NCBI GenBank assembly: GCA_025361105.1
Contig: JANYAW010000087.1
Span: 1 to 8,031, forward strand
From: Rhodocyclaceae bacterium
GTDB lineage: Bacteria > Pseudomonadota > Gammaproteobacteria > Burkholderiales > Rhodocyclaceae
Length of the DNA stretch: 8,031 nt
Direction: 5' to 3'
Part shown: in pieces, positions 1-6,160 of the stretch
Numbering within the stretch: the stretch's first letter is position 1
How the letters are laid out: the number at the start of each line of letters is the position of its first letter
Translations under genes and position numbers: made by a program
Notes under the pieces: model-generated
The model's database searches: none
What the model saw: the letters and a program-made list of their open reading frames with translations, nothing else
What the model was told of the DNA's origin: nothing

Positions 1-26
1 ATGTAGGCAAAGTACGATAACGCAGA

Positions 27-50
27 GTATTGAACAACAATGTTCAATAC
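27..50. promoter_or_regulatory. Palindromic operator O1 for the adjacent TetR regulator
   Basis: A perfect inverted repeat: arm GTATTGAACA (27-36), spacer ACAA (37-40), arm TGTTCAATAC (41-50). Its 24-base size and two-fold symmetry fit binding by a dimeric TetR-family protein. The right arm, TGTTCAATAC, recurs exactly at 111-120, which argues for a genuine recognition element rather than chance in AT-rich DNA. It overlaps the -10 element (49-54) and probable start point of the leftward promoter, a position expected for repression of a gene lying left of the window. The symmetry is read directly; the identity of the binding protein is inferred from proximity to the tetR gene. Confidence 0.75.
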
Positions 51-76
51 TTTACATTATTAATCATTTATGTCAA
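49..76 (-). promoter_or_regulatory. Probable divergent promoter reading left, out of the window
   Basis: On the minus strand a consensus TTGACA (76 down to 71) is followed after 16 bases by TAAAGT (54 down to 49), four of six matches to TATAAT. Transcription would start near 42, inside operator O1. No start codon for the leftward gene is seen before base 1, so the target is outside the window. With the rightward TTGACA at 90-95 it forms an inverted repeat TGTCAAT-N11-ATTGACA (71-95), two back-to-back -35 elements. Such divergent arrangement is common for TetR regulators and their target genes. Confidence 0.45.
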
Positions 77-89
77 TATATTTATTAAA

Positions 90-118
90 TTGACAAATAT
101 TGGACAATACTGTTCAAT
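90..118 (+). promoter_or_regulatory. Probable sigma-70 promoter of the tetR gene
   Basis: A consensus -35 hexamer TTGACA (90-95) is followed after 17 bases by TTCAAT (113-118), which matches TATAAT at four of six positions. Transcription would start near 125. This leaves a leader of about 28 bases to the GTG at 153 but almost none to the in-frame TTG at 129, so it supports a start downstream of 129. The -10 lies within operator O2. The -35 is convincing, the -10 weak; no transcript data are available. Confidence 0.5.
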
Positions 119-120
119 AC
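97..120. promoter_or_regulatory. Palindromic operator O2, imperfect copy, overlapping the tetR promoter
   Basis: A second copy of the same element: left arm ATATTGGACA (97-106), spacer ATAC (107-110), right arm TGTTCAATAC (111-120). The left arm differs from O1 at two of ten positions, the right arm is identical. It lies directly after the TTGACA box at 90-95 and covers the proposed -10 at 113-118, so occupancy would block tetR transcription (autoregulation). The less perfect arm suggests weaker binding than O1. A further half-site, TTGAACA at 129-135 inside the small palindrome GATTG-AA-CAATC (127-138), follows immediately and may be part of the same array. Confidence 0.7.
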
Positions 121-152
121 AGCTCTGATTGAACAATCTGACGGAGCATGCC

Positions 153-791
153 GTGGAAGCTGCAAAGGAACTCTCCAAGGAAGCCATGAATCCGGCGCTC
201 AAACGCATACATCGCGCAGCGCTGAGTTTGTTTGCCGAAAAGGGCGCTGGTCAAGTCAATGTTAGTGAGCTCGCTCAGGCAGCCGGCGTGGCACGAGGCA
301 CGATATACAACAATCTGAACTCTACCGACTTGTTGTTTGAGCAGGTGGCCAGCCAGCTCGAAGCCGAAATGCACCAGCGCATAGCAAAAAGTTTCGATTT
401 GGTCACTGATCCGGCACAACGGCTGTCCATTGGCATACGCTTTTTCATCCGCCGCGCCCACGAGGAACCGGAATGGGGACGATTTTTTGTTCGCTTCGCA
501 TTCAGCACTCTGGCCTTGCGCAGTTTATGGACTGGCCAACCCGCACTGGATTTGAAAAATGGTTTGGATCAGCAACGTTACACGTTTCCTCGCGAACAAC
601 TCGCGACAGTGCTGGCGATGGCTTCGGGCAGTGTCTTGGCCGCGATGGTGCTGGTGCTTGAGGGCCATAAGACATGGCGCGAGGCTGGTTCTGATACCGC
701 CGAACTAATATTAAAAGCGCTTGGCATCGAGAACGCCGAAGCGCGCGCACTGTCAAGACTGGAACTGCCACCGTTACCAGCGATTGACTAG
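153..791 (+). CDS. TetR/AcrR-family transcriptional regulator
   Basis: A one-domain-plus-ligand-pocket repressor of typical TetR size (212 residues from GTG 153). Residues 17-62 form the DNA-binding domain: a first helix with ALSLFAEKG, then the helix-turn-helix SELAQAAGVARGTIYNNL (about 38-55). The rest is helical and variable, as expected for an effector-binding and dimerisation domain; the ligand cannot be named from sequence. Start choice: an in-frame TTG at 129 has no ribosome binding site and lies almost on the proposed transcription start. GTG 153 has GGAG (143-146) six bases upstream. ATG 186 has AAGGA (177-181) four bases upstream and would give 201 residues. I prefer 153, with 186 a close second; the HTH is intact in either. 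It is probably autoregulated through O2 and represses a divergent leftward gene through O1. It ends with TAG and faces bamC convergently. Confidence 0.9.
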   Translation: MEAAKELSKEAMNPALKRIHRAALSLFAEKGAGQVNVSELAQAAGVARGTIYNNLNSTDLLFEQVASQLEAEMHQRIAKSFDLVTDPAQRLSIGIRFFIRRAHEEPEWGRFFVRFAFSTLALRSLWTGQPALDLKNGLDQQRYTFPREQLATVLAMASGSVLAAMVLVLEGHKTWREAGSDTAELILKALGIENAEARALSRLELPPLPAID

Positions 792-842
792 CACCATGCA
801 GTCGCGTGCGCAGAACACGGCGATGTGTAATTGAGGTGGCAT

Positions 843-879
843 AAAAAACCCGACGCACTTATCGTTGCGTCGGGTTTTT
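843..879. terminator. Bidirectional intrinsic terminator between tetR and bamC
   Basis: Stem arms CCCGACGCA (849-857) and TGCGTCGGG (866-874) pair perfectly over nine bases around an eight-base loop. The stem is preceded by six A (843-848) and followed by five T (875-879), so on either strand the RNA has a GC-rich hairpin followed by a U-run. It lies 51 bases after the tetR stop and 18 bases after the bamC stop (reading leftward). It therefore can end both convergent transcripts and closes the dapA-bamC operon. The rest of 792-896 shows nothing else. Confidence 0.92.
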
Positions 880-896
880 GCTATCGTTTGAATCTG

Positions 897-2051
897 CTAT
901 TTCAACTGGTCATTCAACAAGCCCAGAATCTTGCGCGCTGTCTCGGATTTATCGACGCCACCTTCACGTGTTACGACTTGCACCACGCTGTTTTCCCCAG
1001 TACCTTTGACGTTGATGCGATATTGAATGTCGGATGCCGGTCGAGTGTTTTTGGTATCGTCCGAACGCCAAAACGCGAGCTTGGAAAAGAATCCGCCTTC
1101 AGATTTTTTGCCCACATCGACATCGGGATCAATGTAGCGCACGTAGTACAAGCCCTGTGTGCGGTCACGATCTTCCACCGTGAAGCCGACCCGATCAAGC
1201 GCCAGACCGACACGTCGCCATGCACGATCAAAGCTCTCTGCGACCGTTAGTGCACCCGCACCATCTGCCGCGCGGGTCAGCTTGGCGCGCTCCGGTGCGG
1301 CAGCTTTATCGACCAATGCGGCGGCGCGAATTTCGTCGGTGCCAAGGCGCACCATCAGGCGACGCAACATCTCGGCTTCGAGTTCGGTATCAGCCGGGCG
1401 GGGTTGCCAGCGGGTCTCGCTCTTGCCTTCGCTGATGTAAATCTCATACATACCACGATGGCTGATGTAGATTTCAACCGTACCCGGCTCGATGCCTTTT
1501 TCGAGACGGGTGCGGAACTTGTCGCGCTCCGGTGTCGAATAAGCGCTGTCGAACACTTTGCTCAAGCTATTGCGGATAAAGTCTTGTGGCAACTTGGCGC
1601 GATTTTCCGCCCAGTCGGTTTCGATAATGCCCGCCTCGGGCAGTTCAATGTTCACCAGAAAACCAGTCTCGATCCAAAAATCTTTGATGTTCGGCCAGAG
1701 CTGCTCTGCCGTACCAGGCACGACCAACCAACGTTGCGTCCCTGCACGTTCGACGCGCATTTTTTCGACTTGCGGAAGGATGCCTTGTAGGCCTGGCGCG
1801 ACCTTGGCGCCACGCTCGCTCGAATACGCCGAGAAGGTTGCGCTGCCTTTGGGCGACGTATCCGGCACTGCGTAACGCTCGTCGCTGCTCGGTTGGGTCA
1901 AGTCGGGCGGGATTTCCAAGGTTGGCAGTTTGGCACCGGCGGCGGATTTGTATTCAATCTTTTTCGATTCCATCAAGGTTCCGCTGCAAGCGGCCAACAG
2001 GGTGGCGGCCAGCAAGCTGGGCAGAACTGGAGTGATTTTGGTGAGCTTCAT
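897..2051 (-). CDS. bamC: Outer-membrane assembly lipoprotein BamC (NlpB/DapX family)
   Basis: Predicted 384-residue lipoprotein of the BAM complex, which folds beta-barrel proteins into the outer membrane. Residues 1-21 are a signal peptide with a lipobox ending LAAC. Cys22 is the lipidation site, and Ser at the next position fits outer-membrane sorting. An extended segment (about 25-60) contains KIEYKSA and LEIPPDLTQP, the characteristic BamC N-terminal stretch that in E. coli contacts BamD. Two mixed alpha/beta domains follow, roughly 105-235 and 268-384, joined by an Ala-rich linker, matching the two helix-grip domains of the family; E. coli BamC is somewhat shorter (about 344). The start ATG at 2051 has AAGGA five bases upstream. 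The frame stays open upstream to a GTG inside dapA, but that would bury the signal peptide. It follows dapA by 97 bases, the same order as dapA-nlpB in E. coli, which strengthens the call despite the low sequence conservation of this family. Confidence 0.9.
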   Translation of the reverse strand: MKLTKITPVLPSLLAATLLAACSGTLMESKKIEYKSAAGAKLPTLEIPPDLTQPSSDERYAVPDTSPKGSATFSAYSSERGAKVAPGLQGILPQVEKMRVERAGTQRWLVVPGTAEQLWPNIKDFWIETGFLVNIELPEAGIIETDWAENRAKLPQDFIRNSLSKVFDSAYSTPERDKFRTRLEKGIEPGTVEIYISHRGMYEIYISEGKSETRWQPRPADTELEAEMLRRLMVRLGTDEIRAAALVDKAAAPERAKLTRAADGAGALTVAESFDRAWRRVGLALDRVGFTVEDRDRTQGLYYVRYIDPDVDVGKKSEGGFFSKLAFWRSDDTKNTRPASDIQYRINVKGTGENSVVQVVTREGGVDKSETARKILGLLNDQLK

Positions 2052-2084
2052 GCAAATCCTTGTGCAAGTGTTTCGGTAAATGTT

Positions 2085-2104
2085 AAACGGCGTGAAACGG
2101 CGTA
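2085..2104. repeat. Short tandem repeat in the dapA-bamC spacer
   Basis: Two adjacent 10-base units, AAACGGCGTG (2085-2094) and AAACGGCGTA (2095-2104), differ only at the last base. They lie in the 97-base spacer between dapA and bamC, about 35-55 bases upstream of the bamC start, and would be in the untranslated part of a dapA-bamC transcript. They could be a local duplication or a pair of direct half-sites for a DNA-binding protein one helical turn apart. No hairpin or strong internal promoter is evident in the spacer. Confidence 0.5.
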
Positions 2105-2148
2105 AGTAAAACTGTGATCTTGATGCAAAACTAAATTTCGATAGCGTA

Positions 2149-3033
2149 TTAGACAACACCCGCGTCCTGCATCGCGATACGAATCAACGCATGATAGTCG
2201 GCAGACAGCGGCGTGAGTGGCAAACGAATGCCAGCGCCGATCAAGCCCAATTGCGCCACCGCCCATTTGACCGGAATTGGATTGGCCTCAACAAACAAAT
2301 GACGATTGAGTGCAAGCAAGCGGAAATTGATATCACGCGCACGCGTCCAATCACCAGCACGTGCTGCGGCAAACATCTCGGCCATCAATTTCGGCGCGAC
2401 GTTGGCGGTCACCGAAATCGAACCGCGACCACCGAGCAAAGTCAGCGCCAAAGCAGTTGCATCGTCGCCGCTATACACCGCAAAATTATTGGGCGCTCGT
2501 TTGAGCAAATCGGTGCCACGTTCGATATTGCCGGTGGCATCTTTTATCCCGACAATGCGTGGCACTTGAGCTAACCGCAAAGTCGTGTCGTTGCTCATAT
2601 CAGCCACCGTGCGCCCCGGCACGTTGTACAAAATCATTGGCAGATCGACTGCTTCGGCAATCGCTTTGAAGTGGCGATACAAGCCTTCTTGCGTCGGTCG
2701 GTTGTAGTACGGCACCACCGACAAATGCGCATCCGCGCCAGCATCTTTGGCGAAGCTGGCGAGCGCAATCGCCTCACGTGTGGAGTTCGCGCCGGTGCCG
2801 GCGATGACCGGGATTCGTCCAGCAATTTGCTTCACCGCTGTCGAAATCAACAAGCAATGCTCTTCGACATCGACCGTCGGCGATTCGCCGCTGGTACCAA
2901 CCACCACCACGCCATCGGTACCTTGCGCGACATGCCAATCGAGCAGCGCACGAAAGCGCGGCAGATCGAGCGCGCCATCATCCAACATCGGCGTCACCAG
3001 CGCGGGGATTGAACCTTGAATTATTTTAGCCAT
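2149..3033 (-). CDS. dapA: 4-hydroxy-tetrahydrodipicolinate synthase
   Basis: DapA condenses pyruvate with L-aspartate-4-semialdehyde, the first committed step to diaminopimelate (peptidoglycan) and lysine. It is a cytoplasmic TIM-barrel enzyme, usually a homotetramer. The 294-residue length is typical. Active-site residues appear in order at a constant +3 offset from the E. coli enzyme: Thr47 in GTSGESPT, Tyr110 in PYYNRPTQEG, Tyr136 in LYNVPGRT, Arg141, and the Schiff-base Lys164 in GIKDATGN. Of the residues that bind inhibitory lysine in E. coli, the equivalents of His56, Asn80, Glu84 and Tyr106 are kept (His59, Asn83, Glu87, Tyr109), while His53 is replaced by Val56, so feedback may be altered. 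ATG 3033 gives the expected N terminus, but no clear ribosome binding site precedes it. It sits 54 bases after the deacetylase-like gene and 97 before bamC, likely in one operon. Confidence 0.97.
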   Translation of the reverse strand: MAKIIQGSIPALVTPMLDDGALDLPRFRALLDWHVAQGTDGVVVVGTSGESPTVDVEEHCLLISTAVKQIAGRIPVIAGTGANSTREAIALASFAKDAGADAHLSVVPYYNRPTQEGLYRHFKAIAEAVDLPMILYNVPGRTVADMSNDTTLRLAQVPRIVGIKDATGNIERGTDLLKRAPNNFAVYSGDDATALALTLLGGRGSISVTANVAPKLMAEMFAAARAGDWTRARDINFRLLALNRHLFVEANPIPVKWAVAQLGLIGAGIRLPLTPLSADYHALIRIAMQDAGVV

Positions 3034-3087
3034 AATGAAATTTTAACAATTGAATTGAGTCGCGAGGGCAAAAGCGACAAAGAACCA

Positions 3088-4026
3088 CTAAAGGCCAGCC
3101 AAAGTTTTGATATGCACCACTGCGCTACGCCCCAAAGCCGATAGCGCGTAGCCACCTTCCAGCATCGACACAATCCGCCCTTGCGCGAATTCGTCGGCCA
3201 CTTGCATGATTTGTTCGGTGACAAACGCGTAGTCGGACTCCAGCAAGCCCAAAGACGCCATATCGTCCTCATAATGCGCGTCGAATCCGGCAGAAATGAA
3301 AATCATCTGCGGCTGAAATGCACGCAATCGCGGTAGCCAAATCTCAGTAACGATGCGTCGAAATTCTTCGCCACGCGTCCCTGCCTTGACCGGCACATTG
3401 CACATATTGGCGGCGGGATTTTCGGTGCCGCAATAGGGATAAAACGGATGCTGAAAAATACTCACCATCAACACCCGCTCGTCGTTGGCGAACACGTCTT
3501 CCGTGCCATTACCGTGATGCACATCAAAATCAACAATCGCCACCCGCTGCAAGCCCCACGCATCCAAAGCATGACGCGCAGCGACCGCCACGTTACTAAA
3601 AAAACAAAATCCCATTGCCCGATCTCGTGTCGCATGATGACCCGGCGGACGCACCGCGCAAAACGCGCTGGCGACATCGCCGCGCATCACCAAGTCGGTG
3701 GCCAAGCAACCCGCTCCGGCGCTACGCAAAGCGGCATTCCAAGTGCCGGGGCACATCGCGGTGTCTGGATCCAGATGCACGATTCCCTGCGCCGGACGCT
3801 GGCTTTCAAGCTGATCGATGTAGCTGCGCGGATGCACCCGTTCGAGTTGCTCGCGCTCGGCCAATGGCGCGTCGTGAAATTGCAGGCAGGCATCCAGTCC
3901 CGACGCAATCAGTCGATCTTGAATCGCGTCCAAACGCTCAGCGCATTCAGGATGGTGCGCGCCCATGCTATGCAGGTGGCAGTCCTTATGGCTGATGAAA
4001 GCAGTGGGCAAACCAGTGGCGCTCAT
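3088..4026 (-). CDS. Histone deacetylase-superfamily zinc amidohydrolase
   Basis: A 312-residue member of the arginase/deacetylase fold group that includes eukaryotic class II HDACs, AcuC and acetylpolyamine amidohydrolases. These use a metal ion to hydrolyse N-acyl groups from lysine-like or polyamine substrates. Visible family features: HPECAERL near the N terminus (residues 25-32), RPPGHHA with the catalytic His pair 130-131, DFDVHHGNGT with metal ligands Asp168 and His170, SAGFDAH with the third ligand Asp249, and LEGGY with the transition-state Tyr293. All catalytic positions are intact, so it is probably active; the substrate cannot be assigned. There is no signal peptide, so it should be cytoplasmic. 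The ATG at 4026 gives a normal N terminus although no good ribosome binding site is seen. It is divergent from the MoxR gene and probably leads the dapA-bamC transcription unit. A link to lysine or polyamine metabolism is suggested only by its position beside dapA. Confidence 0.93.
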   Translation of the reverse strand: MSATGLPTAFISHKDCHLHSMGAHHPECAERLDAIQDRLIASGLDACLQFHDAPLAEREQLERVHPRSYIDQLESQRPAQGIVHLDPDTAMCPGTWNAALRSAGAGCLATDLVMRGDVASAFCAVRPPGHHATRDRAMGFCFFSNVAVAARHALDAWGLQRVAIVDFDVHHGNGTEDVFANDERVLMVSIFQHPFYPYCGTENPAANMCNVPVKAGTRGEEFRRIVTEIWLPRLRAFQPQMIFISAGFDAHYEDDMASLGLLESDYAFVTEQIMQVADEFAQGRIVSMLEGGYALSALGRSAVVHIKTLAGL

Positions 4027-4109
4027 TCAATGACATACAATTGCGGCGAAGCCTTGCATTATCCCTCAATCCCTGCCCTCGCGAGTGCGTCAGCACTGCC
4101 CTTTACACC
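4027..4109. other. Divergent intergenic region between deacetylase-like gene and moxR operon
   Basis: These 83 bases must hold the start signals for the leftward deacetylase/dapA unit, the rightward MoxR operon, or both. I see no convincing -35/-10 pair on either strand. Only a small inverted repeat AGTGC-GTCA-GCACT (4084-4097) stands out, ending 12 bases before the moxR ATG. It could be a minor operator or chance. An open extension of the moxR frame runs to a TTG at 4041, but the extra residues look unlike a MoxR N terminus. Confidence 0.3.
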
Positions 4110-5042
4110 ATGCAACAACTTCCTGCACTGACCGCGCTGGGCGATGTCGTCCGGTCTGCAAATCGTGTCATCCTTGGCAAAGACAAAGCGATAAAACTCG
4201 CGCTGGCTTGCCTGCTGGCACGGGGACATTTACTCATCGAGGATTTGCCCGGCGTAGGCAAAACTACCCTCGCTCATGTGCTCGCGCGCCTGCTCGGGCT
4301 TGACTTCCAGCGCGTGCAATTCACCAGCGATATGCTGCCCGCCGACATCGTTGGTGTGTCGGTATTTGATCGCGACAGCGGTAGTTTTCGTTTCCATCCT
4401 GGACCGATTTTTACCCAAGTGGTGGTCGCCGATGAAATCAATCGTGCCACACCAAAAACGCAAAGTGCCTTGCTCGAAGCGATGGAAGAACGACAAGTCA
4501 CGGTGGAGGGCGCAACGCGTCCCTTACCAGAACCATTTTTTGTTATCGCCACGCAAAATCCGGCGCATCAAATCGGCACCTTTCCATTACCCGAATCGCA
4601 ACTTGATCGTTTCCTGATTCGCATCGAACTAGGCTACCCCGACCCTGCTGCCGAGCGCGAACTTTTGGCCGGTGAAGATAGACGCACCATGCTCGCCGCA
4701 TTGCCTGCCTGCATGACCCCGGCGCAGTTAATCGAATTGCAACAAGCCACCAGAAAAATCCATGCCGCACCGGCCTTGATTGACTACGTTCAAGCCATCG
4801 CCGCATACACCCGTGCTGCGCCCGATTGGCATGCCGGTTTGTCGCCTCGCGCGGCACTCGGATTGCTCGCCGTGGCACGCGCTTGGGCTTTGCTTTCAGG
4901 GCGCGATCATGTATTGCCGGAAGACGTGCAAATTGTGCTGCCGGGTGTCGTTGAGCATCGCTTGCGACCGGTTGATGATCGAACGAGAGTTGGTGCTGGT
5001 GACACGCCGTCAAAGCTTATCGAGGCGGTGCCGCTGCCCTAA
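4110..5042 (+). CDS. MoxR-family AAA+ ATPase
   Basis: A 310-residue cytoplasmic AAA+ ATPase of the MoxR group, which act as chaperone-like motors that mature or insert partner proteins, often alongside DUF58 and von Willebrand A proteins. Seen in order: Walker A GVGKTT (48-53, Lys51); the family stretch QFTSDMLPADIVG (70-82); Walker B VVVADE (104-109) followed by INRATPKTQSALLEAMEE; sensor 1 ATQNP with Asn150; DRF (166-168); and the C-terminal lid with GLSPRAA, where Arg247 is the likely sensor 2. Everything needed for ATP hydrolysis is present. The start at ATG 4110 places the first helix and the ILGKD motif at the usual distance; a longer version from TTG 4041 adds 23 atypical residues. No clear ribosome binding site precedes the ATG. 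It is first in an apparent three-gene operon, 32 bases ahead of the DUF58 gene. Confidence 0.95.
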   Translation: MQQLPALTALGDVVRSANRVILGKDKAIKLALACLLARGHLLIEDLPGVGKTTLAHVLARLLGLDFQRVQFTSDMLPADIVGVSVFDRDSGSFRFHPGPIFTQVVVADEINRATPKTQSALLEAMEERQVTVEGATRPLPEPFFVIATQNPAHQIGTFPLPESQLDRFLIRIELGYPDPAAERELLAGEDRRTMLAALPACMTPAQLIELQQATRKIHAAPALIDYVQAIAAYTRAAPDWHAGLSPRAALGLLAVARAWALLSGRDHVLPEDVQIVLPGVVEHRLRPVDDRTRVGAGDTPSKLIEAVPLP

Positions 5043-5074
5043 TTGCCTGCGGATTTTTGACCGTTTTTTTACCA

Positions 5075-6160
5075 ATGTCAGCCGCCACTTTCCGCTCCCG
5101 CATGCACGGCGAGGCCACACGTCTCTCAGCCTTGGCCGACACCGCCAGCCTGCGCCAACGCTTGCATTTGCGCTTTGTGCGTTGGGCCTTGCGGGTGCGC
5201 GCGCCAGAACCTTCGCCGATTATTTTGGGTCAGCGGCGGGTTTATACCGTGCCCACGCGGGGTGGTTTTGCCTACGCGATTGGGATGGTGGTGATCTTGC
5301 TCGGCGCGATGAATTACAACTTGAACCTCGGTTATGCCCTGGTTTTTTTGTTGGCCGGCATGGGCGTGGCGACCATCTTGCATACCTTTCGCAATCTGGT
5401 GCAATTGAGCTTGCGACCCGGTCGTGCCGAGCCGGTTTTTGTCGGCGAGGTCGCGCATTTTGAAGTCGTGCTCGGCAATGAACGTAATGAACTGCGCCCG
5501 AATTTGCGTATGTGGTTATTTGGCAGCGACGACTCGGATGCCGTAGAAATTGACGCGCCGCCAAGCGCCAGCGCGACCGCCGTTTTGATGATTGCCACCA
5601 CCCAACGTGGCTGGTTGCGACTGCCCGCGGTGACTATCGAAACGACTTGGCCGCTCGGTTTGGTTCGCGCCTGGAGCTATGCCGCGCCTGATATGTGCTG
5701 CCTGGTTTATCCCGCACCTGCAGCGAGTGCGCCGCCACTACCCTATGGTGGCGAAACGGCACAAGGCGCAACGCGCGACGGTAGCGGGCGGGATGATTTT
5801 TCCGGATTGCGCGATCATCAATTGGCCGATCCTCCGCGTCATGTCGCGTGGAAAGCGGTGGCACGGCAGGACAATGGACCCTTGCTGACCAAACTTTTTA
5901 CCGGCGCATCGGCGCAGCGCATTTGGTTGGATTGGGATAGTTTGCCGATGGGAATTGATACCGAACAATGCTTATCGATACTGGCACGCTGGATGCTCAA
6001 CGCGGAAGCAGCGGGACTATCGTGGGGCGTTCGGCTACCCTCGTTTAGGCTCGATCCCGACATGGGCAAAGCGCAACTCGCGGCGGGCTTACGCGCACTG
6101 GCCTTATTTGGCAGCAGCGTTGGCAACGCCGATGAAATGACCAACCATGGCGCGCGATAA
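5075..6160 (+). CDS. DUF58-domain membrane protein, MoxR partner
   Basis: A 361-residue protein of the DUF58 family, members of which are almost always encoded next to a MoxR ATPase. Their biochemical role is not established; the conserved part resembles a von Willebrand A-like fold. A basic N-terminal region (1-58) precedes two membrane helices at about 65-80 and 86-103, joined by a short turn (NYNLNLG). A beta-rich segment follows. The family signature GRDDFSGLRDHQ...DPPRHVAWKAVAR spans about 238-264. A C-terminal alpha/beta part after ALLTKLF-like sequence completes it (here GPLLTKLF). The start is taken at ATG 5075. An in-frame TTG at 5057 and an ATG at 5102 are alternatives, and none has a strong ribosome binding site. 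It ends 14 bases inside the next gene, so the two are probably translationally coupled. It likely anchors the MoxR ATPase to the inner membrane; that is inferred from family context. Confidence 0.93.
   Translation: MSAATFRSRMHGEATRLSALADTASLRQRLHLRFVRWALRVRAPEPSPIILGQRRVYTVPTRGGFAYAIGMVVILLGAMNYNLNLGYALVFLLAGMGVATILHTFRNLVQLSLRPGRAEPVFVGEVAHFEVVLGNERNELRPNLRMWLFGSDDSDAVEIDAPPSASATAVLMIATTQRGWLRLPAVTIETTWPLGLVRAWSYAAPDMCCLVYPAPAASAPPLPYGGETAQGATRDGSGRDDFSGLRDHQLADPPRHVAWKAVARQDNGPLLTKLFTGASAQRIWLDWDSLPMGIDTEQCLSILARWMLNAEAAGLSWGVRLPSFRLDPDMGKAQLAAGLRALALFGSSVGNADEMTNHGAR

Noticed and set aside
27..138. Repeated TGTTCAATAC units as a CRISPR or mobile-element end
   Set aside because: Only two full copies exist, they are palindromic, there are no regular spacers, no cas or transposase gene is present, and their position over promoter elements is explained by operators.
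2052..2159. N-terminal extension of BamC from a GTG within dapA
   Set aside because: It would place 36 residues before the signal peptide and move the lipobox from the N terminus; ATG 2051 has its own AAGGA site.
4041..4109. Extended moxR start at TTG 4041
   Set aside because: The extra 23 residues do not resemble MoxR N termini and would use most of the divergent intergenic region; ATG 4110 fits family length.
3448..4131. A 227-codon open frame on the plus strand opposite the deacetylase-like gene
   Set aside because: It lies antisense to an intact conserved enzyme, its translation is rich in His, Arg and Ser without domain features, and it crosses the divergent control region. It is a shadow of codon bias on the other strand.
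5043..5074. Two T-runs (5054-5058 and 5064-5070) between moxR and the DUF58 gene as a terminator or attenuator
   Set aside because: No stable GC-rich hairpin directly precedes either run, and the genes form a conserved operon, so termination here is unlikely.
4780..5463. A 227-codon plus-strand open frame spanning the end of moxR and the start of DUF58
   Set aside because: It overlaps two well-supported genes in another frame, and its translation is a Cys/Arg-rich composition typical of out-of-frame reading.
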